Below the pieces are notes generated by a model. That model was given only the letters and a program-made list of their open reading frames with translations, was not told where the DNA came from and made no database searches. Shown in pieces: positions 16,611-23,958 of a stretch of 34,854 nucleotides of DNA (position 1 is the first letter of the stretch; every line of letters starts with the position of its first letter). Source of the stretch: Gammaproteobacteria bacterium (lineage in GTDB: Bacteria > Pseudomonadota > Gammaproteobacteria > Pseudomonadales > Pseudohongiellaceae); the NCBI GenBank assembly GCA_003514305.1, contig DORE01000049.1, positions 1-34,854 on the forward strand. The letters are read 5' to 3'. The translations under genes and the position numbers were made by a program.

Positions 16611-18032
16611 GTGGAACGCATAATAAGAATACACATGCAGATTGCTCTCGTGCTGCTCATCGCAAATTCGGCAGCAGTTCTAGCCAATGGCCTTAGCTAT
16701 ACAGCATTAGATGAATATGTGAATACACCCGACGATAATTATTCATATACCATTGCCAACACAGTCTCAGGCACTGGATACGACACGCTGATTATAGAAA
16801 TGACTTCCCAGCAATGGCTGACTGAAGCCGAAGTTGATGACCCGATCTGGCGACACTACATGACCGTTACTATTCCGGATAGCGTCGACAGCAACATCTC
16901 TTTTCTTTATATAACCGGAGGCAGTAAGTCGAACAGTATCCCCGAAGCGGCACCTGCAAATGACATCACACGAGCACTCAGAACCAACACTGTGGTCAGC
17001 ACGCTCTATATGGTTCCAAATCAACCGCTTCGCTTTTTTGACAGTCCTGATATTGGCAGAACAGAAGATGCCATCATTGCTTACTCATGGGACAAATACT
17101 TTCGCACCGGTGACGAAAAGTGGCCGCTCAGGCTACCAATGACGAAATCTGCCGTCAGGGCAATGGATACTGTTACCTCAGTGGCCTCGAGCACACCCGA
17201 AAATGCACTGACAATTAATAAGTTTGTTGTCGCAGGAGGCTCAAAGCGCGGCTGGACCACCTGGACAACCGCGATTGTTGACCCAAGGGTACTTGCCATC
17301 GCCCCCATCGTCATAGACATGTTGAATATTAGTGATTCTTTCAAGCACCACTACTCCGTGTACGGAGCCTACTCTCTAGCCGTTATCGATTATGTCACCA
17401 GCGGTGTGGTCAACTGGATAGACACGCCTGAGTGGGATCAGCTGATGGATATGGTGGAGCCCTATGAATACAGGGACCGACTCTCCTTACCCAAGTATAT
17501 CCTGAACTCAACAGGAGACGAGTTTTTTCTGCCCGACTCATGGCAATTTTACTGGGACGACCTTGTCGGAGAGAAACACCTGCGATACGTGCCTAACTCC
17601 AATCATAGTATGGCCGATACCGATGTGATCGATAGTCTGGACTCCTGGTATCACTCCGTCGTCTATAACGTACCACTGCCACGCTATTCTTGGAGCGTTT
17701 CTGACACAGGGACCATTACCTTGTTCTCACTGGACGAGCCAACAAAAGTTCTACTCTGGCAGGCCACCAACGAGAGCGAAAGGAACTTTACTCAGGCAAA
17801 AATCGGCCGTGCCTACAGCGATACCGAAATCAACGCGACGGCTCCCGGAGTCTATGAAATCCAGATGGAGCAGCCCGATTCAGGATATGTGGTCTACTAC
17901 CTCGAAGCAGAATATGAAAGTGGCATATCTGGTGTTCCGTTCAAGTTCAGCTCTGGTACTAAAGTGCTTCCGGATACATATGAATATGAGTGGAGGAAAG
18001 CAACCGAAGAGTCTAGATTTAGTAAGCCATAG
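16611..18032 (+). CDS. PhoPQ-activated pathogenicity-related protein (PqaA-like), exported alpha/beta hydrolase
   Basis: 473 residues from the chosen GTG. It matches the PhoPQ-activated pathogenicity-related family: an N-terminal domain ending near the TLYMVPNQP segment, then an alpha/beta hydrolase core with the Trp-rich nucleophile elbow VAGGSKRGWTTW (Ser211), Asp303 in STGDEFFLPD and His332 in PNSNHSM forming a plausible triad. The signal peptide is MQIALVLLIANSAAVLA after a short Arg-containing n-region. I chose GTG at 16611 because AAAGGAGA lies eight bases upstream; the frame is open further upstream to 16494 but that part has no signal-peptide character. Salmonella PqaA is linked to resistance to antimicrobial peptides, yet many environmental bacteria carry homologues and the substrate is unknown. 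The spacer 16342-16610 holds a weak inverted repeat (ATGCGGT 16354-16360, ACCGCAT 16392-16398) and nothing else I can name. Confidence 0.88.
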   Translation: MERIIRIHMQIALVLLIANSAAVLANGLSYTALDEYVNTPDDNYSYTIANTVSGTGYDTLIIEMTSQQWLTEAEVDDPIWRHYMTVTIPDSVDSNISFLYITGGSKSNSIPEAAPANDITRALRTNTVVSTLYMVPNQPLRFFDSPDIGRTEDAIIAYSWDKYFRTGDEKWPLRLPMTKSAVRAMDTVTSVASSTPENALTINKFVVAGGSKRGWTTWTTAIVDPRVLAIAPIVIDMLNISDSFKHHYSVYGAYSLAVIDYVTSGVVNWIDTPEWDQLMDMVEPYEYRDRLSLPKYILNSTGDEFFLPDSWQFYWDDLVGEKHLRYVPNSNHSMADTDVIDSLDSWYHSVVYNVPLPRYSWSVSDTGTITLFSLDEPTKVLLWQATNESERNFTQAKIGRAYSDTEINATAPGVYEIQMEQPDSGYVVYYLEAEYESGISGVPFKFSSGTKVLPDTYEYEWRKATEESRFSKP

Positions 18033-18107
18033 TATGATTTACCACCGTTTATTACTACCGAATTAGAACAATCGATCAGCAACTAAGATTATTTCGAGAG
18101 CTAGCTA

Positions 18108-19103
18108 ATGAACGCCTTAGAGTTTTTTACGGAGAATGAAAGTCTGCTAAGTGCCCTTGCCGCACTCGCCGTTATTGTTGGCTATTTCGCCACGACTGGA
18201 AAGAATTTCATCTCTCAGATTTTAAAATCAAACAAAACCGGCAGTCTTTCGGAACGGCTCACTCTTTCTGAGCTGAGCGCCCCATCCCCTCACCCCATCA
18301 AATATGCAAACTCTGAAGGAGTTAATGTAGCGTACTCCGTATTTGGCACAGAACATCCAACGCTAATAGTTACTCCAGGAATTATTTCCAATCTTCATGT
18401 TTCATCCAACCTGCCACCGATTAAAAATTCAATGGACGGGCTTGCCCGTTTTGCAAGAGTGATTAACTTCGATAAACGAGGACAAGGATTGTCAGATCCG
18501 ACAATCTCTGTTGCGACTATGGAAGATAGGGTCAGCGACATCGAGTGCGTAGCTGATGCTTCTGCCTCAGATAGTTTCTTTTTAATGGGCATTTCGGAAG
18601 GCGGCCCAATGAGTGTTCAGTATGCCGTGGAAAACCCTCATAGGGTTCGCGGGTTGATCTTATTTGGAACAACACCGAAGTTTTCACGATCCGATGATTT
18701 TCCGATGGGTTTTGCTAACAAAGAACTCGATGGGCTTGCCGAATCATGGGGCAAAGGAAACGGTAGACATATCTTGTTTCCCAGTATTAGTGCAGCAACA
18801 ATTGATGATGAGACGTATTGTGGATTCGAGAAATTACTGGCCGACAAGAGATCCATGATCCAGATTGTTGCTTACATGAAGACGCTCGATGTAAGGCCAT
18901 TACTTTCAAAAATAACTTGCCCTACTTTAATCGTGCACTTTACTGGAGATCTCGCGGTACCAATTCGAATGGGAAGGTTCTTGCATTCCAATATTCCTAA
19001 CTCAGAGTTTATAGAACTAGACGGAGTTGACCATTGTGATCTTGCGAGGAGCCGTAATGGCGTCGCGAGTATTAAAGCGTTTATCGAATCTGTTGGATAC
19101 TAG
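18108..19103 (+). CDS. Membrane-anchored alpha/beta hydrolase of the cyclase-associated type
   Basis: 331 residues. An N-terminal anchor (residues ~15-33, LSALAALAVIVGYFATTG) precedes a cytoplasmic alpha/beta hydrolase domain. The nucleophile elbow is GISEGGP with Ser163, the acid Asp281 in HFTGDLAVP and the base His309 in VDHCD. The sequence VINFDKRGQGLSDP and the EGGPMS elbow are what I recall from hydrolase domains that sit in front of adenylate/guanylate cyclase domains in many bacteria; here the protein ends after the hydrolase and no cyclase follows. The substrate is unknown. G+C is lower than in neighbours (24 of 60 bases in 18301-18360). Its last 23 bases overlap the 3' end of the convergent TetR gene. 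A GAGAG seven bases upstream of the ATG may serve as ribosome-binding site. Confidence 0.87.
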   Translation: MNALEFFTENESLLSALAALAVIVGYFATTGKNFISQILKSNKTGSLSERLTLSELSAPSPHPIKYANSEGVNVAYSVFGTEHPTLIVTPGIISNLHVSSNLPPIKNSMDGLARFARVINFDKRGQGLSDPTISVATMEDRVSDIECVADASASDSFFLMGISEGGPMSVQYAVENPHRVRGLILFGTTPKFSRSDDFPMGFANKELDGLAESWGKGNGRHILFPSISAATIDDETYCGFEKLLADKRSMIQIVAYMKTLDVRPLLSKITCPTLIVHFTGDLAVPIRMGRFLHSNIPNSEFIELDGVDHCDLARSRNGVASIKAFIESVGY

Positions 19104-19674
19104 ATTTATTTTTCACCAATTTGCGTATTGCACTGATAACGTCTTTCAACTGACTCACATCCTTTGTCGAGCGCCTGACGAGCAAAGAACCCTGAAGAGA
19201 GTTGAAAATTACTCGCGACAAAGATTTCGGCGAATCGATAAGCGCGAATTCACCCAGCCCGGAACCTCGTCGTAATATCTCCTCAAGCCATTGTTGATGA
19301 GCTTTCATGAATTGCCTTACCTCAGCGCGCATAGTTTTCGGCAGTGCAGGCATCTCACCCGCCAGGGCGCCGCAAAGACACACTTTGTCACGGGTAGAAG
19401 CAAAAAACAGATAGGGCGAGAAGTAGAAATCCAATGCATCCACGGATGATTTAGAAGGGTCCTCGCTGATCTCCTCCAATTTGGCGGCAAAAGTGCCCCG
19501 GTACCGGCGGATAATCGCAACGCCCAGTTCAGCTTTCGTGGGAAAGTGATGGATAATGCTAGGCTTTTTAATGCCGACTTCAAAGGCGATATCCTGAAAG
19601 CTCATCGCCGAGAATCCTCTGGTCTGAATCAGCTCCTGGCCCGCATCGAGAATTCTGTCTGCTGTCGCATTCAT
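19081..19674 (-). CDS. TetR family transcriptional regulator
   Basis: 197-residue DNA-binding repressor. The N-terminal helix-turn-helix is typical: RILDAGQELIQTRGFSAMSF, then DIAFEVGIKKPSIIHHFPTKAEL up to about residue 50 (shown in two parts). The ligand domain contains CLCGALAGEMPALP and WLEEILRRG, as in regulators related to NemR/AcuR that often sense reactive small molecules; the Cys-x-Cys pair (Cys98 region) could be a sensor, which is inference. The ATG overlaps the stop of the upstream secreted hydrolase gene (TGATG) and no independent ribosome-binding site is visible, so translation is coupled. The palindrome at 20811-20824 in the shared promoter is the obvious operator, making this an autoregulated module. 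The 3' end overlaps the convergent hydrolase gene by 23 bases. Confidence 0.93.
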   Translation of the reverse strand: MNATADRILDAGQELIQTRGFSAMSFQDIAFEVGIKKPSIIHHFPTKAELGVAIIRRYRGTFAAKLEEISEDPSKSSVDALDFYFSPYLFFASTRDKVCLCGALAGEMPALPKTMRAEVRQFMKAHQQWLEEILRRGSGLGEFALIDSPKSLSRVIFNSLQGSLLVRRSTKDVSQLKDVISAIRKLVKNKSSIQQIR

Positions 19675-20786
19675 CAGTCAAGCGGAGGCGTATGCGCTTT
19701 CACAAACGGCACCAGCACTTCCAGTATTTGCGGAAGCTCTCTGCCAAACGCAAACGTGGAGTTATCGATCAGCGTCGTGGCAGCTCGTGAGTTTGTGATC
19801 GGGTGCAAATTATCGCTGTACTGATCGTGATGCAGCAGCAGAGTGGCGGGAACCCTGATCGCAGCCAGCTCTTCATCCGGCATCCCCAGCGCCGTCTGAA
19901 AGCGAGTCGCCTGCAGATGTTCACCTGATGTTCGCATCGCCGCAAGGAAATCTGAGGCCTTGGCACTGAAGAATCGCGCTCGCCGCTCAGGCGTGTTTCG
20001 GTCCAGATAAGCGCTCCAATATTCCGTTTCAGCAACGTCCTGCATCGAAGTGAGAGGCAAATTATCTAGATGCTCTCTCGTCATCAGGCTTTTCTCTGGA
20101 AGGTACTTGAAGAAATAATCTTCAGACAGACGCGCAGCCGCATATGAACCGCCAGTAAGTGGCGCAATAATGAGAGCCGCGATGTCTTCCGGATAGCGTG
20201 ACGCCAAGATCATATTGGAACGCGCCCCAGAGGACATGCCATAAAATGCGGCAGGAGCGACCCCGAGTCGCTGCACCAAAATGTGCAGATCCTCTCCTTC
20301 CTCTACCATCTGTGGCTGGCTGCCGAACGTGACTTCTGACAGGCCGATGTTTCGACGATCGTAAATAATCACCCTGAAATTTGGCGCTGCCGCAGCAACG
20401 TTGCGCGCAAAACCGCCGAATCCATTGGTGTCTCCGTTCCCTCCCGGTGTCATTATCAGGGGGATCGCCCCGTCCGGATTATAAATCTCGACGTGGAGTG
20501 TCACGTCCCTCTCAGGTCGCAGGTTGATTTCCCGGATTTCGACCGGCACCTTTTCGGCGCCTGGCTCAGGTTCCGCGTTGAAATATACGGGAAACCAGGA
20601 ATTGTTTGCAGCTCCGCGAAAGAGCGTCACATCACTTTCGTCGTTCTCGAATGTCCCGCCGAAACGCTCGTTTGACTCGATATTTGTCTGAGGCGCTGTT
20701 TGTGCCTGGGCATTCATTGAAGCCAACAAAACAAATGAAGCCAGCAAAACTTCGATCGTAACCAGTCTAAAGTCATTTAATTGCAT
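19674..20786 (-). CDS. Secreted alpha/beta hydrolase, co-transcribed with TetR regulator
   Basis: 370 residues with a signal peptide (cleavage near AQA, residues 27-29). The alpha/beta hydrolase core shows the oxyanion segment MTPGGNGDTNGFGG, the strand IYDRRNIGLSE and a nucleophile elbow GMSSG with Ser185. Asp321 in LLHHDQYSDNLHP is the likely acid. I do not find a catalytic His in its normal place after the last strand (the segment DNSTFAFGRELP has none); His328, or His365 in the tail, would have to serve, or the enzyme is atypical. GAGGA lies seven bases before the ATG. The stop overlaps the TetR start. The natural reading is an exported esterase- or peptidase-like enzyme whose product or substrate is monitored by the TetR protein. 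Residues 30-95 form an N-terminal extension not recognised. Confidence 0.87.
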   Translation of the reverse strand: MQLNDFRLVTIEVLLASFVLLASMNAQAQTAPQTNIESNERFGGTFENDESDVTLFRGAANNSWFPVYFNAEPEPGAEKVPVEIREINLRPERDVTLHVEIYNPDGAIPLIMTPGGNGDTNGFGGFARNVAAAAPNFRVIIYDRRNIGLSEVTFGSQPQMVEEGEDLHILVQRLGVAPAAFYGMSSGARSNMILASRYPEDIAALIIAPLTGGSYAAARLSEDYFFKYLPEKSLMTREHLDNLPLTSMQDVAETEYWSAYLDRNTPERRARFFSAKASDFLAAMRTSGEHLQATRFQTALGMPDEELAAIRVPATLLLHHDQYSDNLHPITNSRAATTLIDNSTFAFGRELPQILEVLVPFVKAHTPPLD

Positions 20787-20807
20787 GGGTGTATCCTCTT
20801 TTAATTT

Positions 20808-20836
20808 AGTCTACCGATCGGTAGGTAGGCGGTCAA
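20808..20836 (-). promoter_or_regulatory. Promoter of the hydrolase-tetR operon
   Basis: On the minus strand TTGACC (20836-20831) and TAGACT (20813-20808) are exactly 17 bases apart, matching sigma70 consensus at 5 and 4 of 6. Transcription would begin near 20801, about 15 bases before the ATG at 20786, leaving room for the GAGGA ribosome-binding site. Confidence 0.65.
20811..20824. promoter_or_regulatory. TetR-type operator, perfect 14-bp palindrome
   Basis: CTACCGATCGGTAG is fully self-complementary. It covers the promoter-proximal part of the spacer and the first bases of the -10 element, so a bound repressor would exclude RNA polymerase. A further GTAG (20825-20828) extends one side. TetR-family operators commonly take this ACCGNNCGGT-like form. 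Confidence 0.75.
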
Positions 20837-20865
20837 GCGTGAAGCCATCAACGTTTCTCACCGGC

Positions 20866-20894
20866 TTGAAATAGTTGTTTTTTCGGTATTTACT
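20866..20894 (+). promoter_or_regulatory. Candidate promoter of the nhaC-like gene
   Basis: TTGAAA (20866-20871) and TTTACT (20889-20894) are 17 bases apart, 5 and 4 of 6 matches. The start point would be at or next to the ATG at 20901, implying a leaderless message; no Shine-Dalgarno precedes that ATG. The TetR palindrome ends 41 bases upstream of the -35 element. Confidence 0.4.
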
Positions 20895-20900
20895 GCGTCG

Positions 20901-22415
20901 ATGCCAGAGCCTACCGCCATCTCCCTTATCCCTCTTGCCATCACCCTCGTACTCTCTCTCTCGACCCGCAACGTCATTGTGGGGCTTTTCAGTGGCGTAT
21001 TTGCCGGAGTGATGATGCTGCATAATTCAGGTCCGCTGGCTGCTATGAGTCAATTGGTCGTCGAGCATATCGTTCCGAAACTCGCCGATTCTTACAATGC
21101 CGGAGTGCTCGTGCTATTGGCATTCATCGGTGGCTTCGTGGCTCTGATGGAAAAAAGCGGAGGCGGTACGGCCTTTGCCCAATCCATCAATTCCTGGGTC
21201 AGATCGCGCCTCCAGGCTCAGCTGGCCGCCTGGCTCGGTGGGATTGCCATTTTCTTCTCTGACCTCGGTACTCCACTCATCATCGGACCCATTTTTCGGC
21301 CACTGACCGATCGCCTGAAAATCTCCCGTCAGAAACTGGCTTTTATTATCGACTCAACGTCGTCTCCGGTCGCAATCCTGGTACCTTTTATCGGATGGGG
21401 GGTATATATCATGGGACTGATGAGTCAGGAGTTTGCAGCTCTGGGTCTTGAGCAGGATGAGTTAGCTGCGTTTTTTCAGGCGATCCCCTTTCAGTTTTAT
21501 GCCTGGCTGGCGGTCACCATGGTGCCTCTTATGACCGTGCTGAAGCTCGATTTTGGCCCCATGCAAAAAGCTGAAATATCTACGCGTCAGAGCTCAGATT
21601 CATCACCCGAGAAAGCCAAGTCTTTTGGCAGCGAAATCGAAGGCTTCGCGCATGCAAACGCCAGACCAGCGCTAGTCTGGCTCCCGCTGACCGTGCTGGC
21701 GAGTGTGCTCCTTTGGCAGCTGGCACCACTGGGATTCCCTCTCGAGCCAGTGTCCGGTTCACTGTTTCGCGCCGGCCTCTCCAGCGCCTATTTCAGCGCG
21801 GCCGTCGCCCTGATGACTTTGATGGCTTTGCTCAGGGTCAGACCCTTGCTGCAGTGCATCGATATTTACCTGAAAGGTATGACGAACATGACACTCGTAG
21901 CAGTGACCCTGCTGCTCGCGTGGACGCTCTCTGACATCGGCCAGAGTCTCGGCGCCGCTGTTTTTATCTCCAGGGCGACCGAAGCTTCCTTGCCCATCTG
22001 GATACTGCCGGCAGTCATCTTTGCGCTCTCAGCTATTCTGAGTTTTGCAACGGGCTCGTCATGGGGCACCTTCGCCATTATGTTTCCGCTGATCATTCCC
22101 ACGGCAAGCCTCGTGGGTGCACCGCTGTCCGTTTGCATGGGCGCAGTGCTCTCAGGGGGACTGTTCGGCGATCACAGCTCGCCAATATCAGAAACAACGA
22201 TCCTTTCCTCAACAGGTGCCGGGTGCGCGCAGATCGAGCATTTCAGGACCCAGCTACCTTACGCCCTTTTTAATGGAATGATCAGTTTATTCGGTTTCTT
22301 ATTGTCCGGCAGTTATGGCGGGTACTGGATAATTGCGATGCTTGTTTCTCTGCAGATCATCCTTATGGTGAGCCTGCAGCGACTGATCAAAAGCAAGGCC
22401 CCGGTCAGCGCCTGA
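20901..22415 (+). CDS. NhaC family Na+/H+ antiporter
   Basis: 504-residue inner-membrane protein with about 11-12 spans that is expected to exchange Na+ (or an organic cation or anion) for protons. It fits the NhaC/Na_H_antiporter family: SLSTRNVIVGLFSGVFAG near the start, FIGGFVALMEKSGG, FSDLGTPLIIGPIFRPLTD with conserved acidic residues in the first half, and FATGSSWGTFAIMFPLIIP then SGGLFGDHSSPISETTILSS in the second, the two inverted half motifs of the family. The ATG at 20901 is taken because the first span begins at once and upstream sequence has no alternative; it lacks a ribosome-binding site. It is divergent from the TetR-controlled hydrolase operon and convergent with the suf operon. 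Sodium handling is inferred; some relatives move amino acids or dicarboxylates. Confidence 0.92.
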   Translation: MPEPTAISLIPLAITLVLSLSTRNVIVGLFSGVFAGVMMLHNSGPLAAMSQLVVEHIVPKLADSYNAGVLVLLAFIGGFVALMEKSGGGTAFAQSINSWVRSRLQAQLAAWLGGIAIFFSDLGTPLIIGPIFRPLTDRLKISRQKLAFIIDSTSSPVAILVPFIGWGVYIMGLMSQEFAALGLEQDELAAFFQAIPFQFYAWLAVTMVPLMTVLKLDFGPMQKAEISTRQSSDSSPEKAKSFGSEIEGFAHANARPALVWLPLTVLASVLLWQLAPLGFPLEPVSGSLFRAGLSSAYFSAAVALMTLMALLRVRPLLQCIDIYLKGMTNMTLVAVTLLLAWTLSDIGQSLGAAVFISRATEASLPIWILPAVIFALSAILSFATGSSWGTFAIMFPLIIPTASLVGAPLSVCMGAVLSGGLFGDHSSPISETTILSSTGAGCAQIEHFRTQLPYALFNGMISLFGFLLSGSYGGYWIIAMLVSLQIILMVSLQRLIKSKAPVSA

Positions 22416-22424
22416 ATCACCCAA

Positions 22425-22439
22425 GCCGGACCCTCCGGC
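22425..22439. terminator. GC hairpin between convergent nhaC-like and sufE genes
   Basis: GCCGGA (22425-22430) and TCCGGC (22434-22439) form a 6-bp stem with a CCC loop nine bases after the antiporter stop codon. No T tract follows on either strand, so any termination would be weak or Rho-assisted. Confidence 0.3.
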
Positions 22440-22484
22440 CGGCTCACTATGTCGAGAGCAGCTCGCGGGAAGCCGGCGCATGCA

Positions 22485-22913
22485 TCAGAGCGCGCTGCGG
22501 GCAATGGACTGTATTCGTGCCACCATGGCGCGCAGACCATTTCCTCTAGAGGCAGAAAGGTGATTGAGCAACTCCAGTTCCGTAAAGTAAGCCTCGATAT
22601 CAAAATCAAGGATATCCTGAGGGGAGCGGTTGTTGTATGCCGCAAGAATAATGCAAAGCAATCCTTTAACGATAAAGGCATCGCTGTCGACAGAAAGCTG
22701 AATCTTTCCTTCTTCCATATGCTCGTCAATCCACACCTGACTCTGACAGCCTCGCACCAGTCTGTCCTCGGTGCGTTTGGCGCCGGGCAATTCAGGCAGA
22801 TCTTTTCCGAGATCAATAATGTACTTGTAGCGCTCTTCCCAACTGTCAACGAAACCCAGGGTGTCCTTGATGTCATCGCTACTGATTGAGTGCCCGAAAG
22901 GGTGATTGCTCAT
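22485..22913 (-). CDS. sufE: SufE, sulfur acceptor for cysteine desulfurase SufS
   Basis: 142-residue cytosolic protein that accepts persulfide sulfur from SufS and hands it to SufB. The family signature RLVRGCQSQVW contains the acceptor Cys56 (Cys51 in E. coli SufE), and the N-terminal DTLGFVDSWEERYKYIIDLG and central FIVKGLLCIILAAYNN segments are typical. Length is normal (E. coli 138). It is the last gene of the operon, 70 bases after sufT, with only a weak ribosome-binding site. Confidence 0.95.
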   Translation of the reverse strand: MSNHPFGHSISSDDIKDTLGFVDSWEERYKYIIDLGKDLPELPGAKRTEDRLVRGCQSQVWIDEHMEEGKIQLSVDSDAFIVKGLLCIILAAYNNRSPQDILDFDIEAYFTELELLNHLSASRGNGLRAMVARIQSIARSAL

Positions 22914-22983
22914 GTGGTCTACAACTCACTGTAACGGGATGAAAGCCAACGGAGGCGCAGTATAACTGAGAGAACAGAAAACG

Positions 22984-23526
22984 TCAGAAGAACATGCCAG
23001 TTTGCAACTGCGCCTCTTCAGACATCATCTCGCGGCTCCAGGGCGGGTCAAGCACCAAATCAACACTGACTTTCTTCACATTAGGTACGCGCGCAAGCCG
23101 CACTTCAACATCGCCCACCAAAACTGGCCCCATGCCGCAACCCGGAGCAGTCAAGGTCATATCAATCTTGACCGAACCCTCTGACTGGCTGATCGCTACT
23201 TTGTAAACGATACCCAAATTTACAATATCCACGGGGATTTCTGGGTCATACACTGTATGTAACGCTTCCCAGACCTGGGCTTCATCAATTTTTCCATCTG
23301 GGCGGGGATCAAACTCCAGCCTGATTGGCTCCAGACCCAATGCGTCAGCGTCTGTGCCATCGACGCGAATCATATTGCCCTGATGAGTCACCGTGTAGCT
23401 GCCGCCGAGAGACTGCACCAGAGTGACGAAGCTTGCCGCCGGTATCGTCACCGGGTCACCCACTGGCACTAGGCGGCCTGGGCAATCTCGTGTGGTGGCG
23501 AGGATTGTGCGTTCTTTGCTGGTCAT
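22984..23526 (-). CDS. sufT: SufT, MIP18/DUF59-type iron-sulfur maturation factor
   Basis: 180 residues. SufT helps mature iron-sulfur proteins, probably downstream of SufBCD, and is a common addition to suf operons. The DUF59 core lies at about residues 80-165: the strand-helix start WEALHTVYDPEIPVDIVNLG, then TAPGCGMG with the conserved Cys130. The C-terminal DPPWSREMMSEEAQLQTGM is specific for the SufT subfamily. The N-terminal 75 residues (PGRLVPVGDPVTIPA and a VTHQGNMIRVDG strand) are the family's own domain. It starts 11 bases after the sufA stop, so the two are certainly co-transcribed. Confidence 0.94.
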   Translation of the reverse strand: MTSKERTILATTRDCPGRLVPVGDPVTIPAASFVTLVQSLGGSYTVTHQGNMIRVDGTDADALGLEPIRLEFDPRPDGKIDEAQVWEALHTVYDPEIPVDIVNLGIVYKVAISQSEGSVKIDMTLTAPGCGMGPVLVGDVEVRLARVPNVKKVSVDLVLDPPWSREMMSEEAQLQTGMFF

Positions 23527-23537
23527 TAAAAGGAGCC

Positions 23538-23909
23538 CTAGGACACCGAAATATCAAAACTTTCGCCACAACCGCAGGAAACTGTGACATTCGGGTTATT
23601 GAACTGCAGAGTCCGATTCACTCCCTGCTGCACCATATCGAGTTCAGTTCCGCGCAAGTACGGCAGAGAGCCGACATCAACGTACACTGTCAAATTATTC
23701 TCTGCAGTCACCTTAAGATCATCCGCCTGCGGGGAGTTAACCTCTTCCATGACATACATAAAACCCGTGCAGCCACTCTCTTTTACGCTGAGCCGCACCG
23801 CCGACATGCCTTTCAGCCGAACCTGTTTGAGCAGGTGTGCAGCGGCCGTCTTTGTGACAGAGATAACGGACTGCGAGTCATTGGTCACGTCAAAAATTTC
23901 TACACTCAT
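23538..23909 (-). CDS. sufA: SufA, A-type iron-sulfur carrier
   Basis: 123 residues from the chosen ATG. SufA receives clusters from SufBCD and transfers them to client enzymes. The three cluster-binding cysteines of the HesB/IscA family are present: Cys47 in ESGCTGFMY, and Cys112 and Cys114 in SCGCGESF; E. coli SufA uses Cys50, Cys114 and Cys116. I chose ATG at 23909 because GGAG lies about eight bases upstream; an in-frame ATG eight codons earlier (23933) has no such site. It lies 49 bases after sufS. Confidence 0.94.
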   Translation of the reverse strand: MSVEIFDVTNDSQSVISVTKTAAAHLLKQVRLKGMSAVRLSVKESGCTGFMYVMEEVNSPQADDLKVTAENNLTVYVDVGSLPYLRGTELDMVQQGVNRTLQFNNPNVTVSCGCGESFDISVS

Positions 23910-23958
23910 ATTGTTTCTCCAGCGAACTCGCACCTTCGCAAGTCGTCTACCTGCAGGT

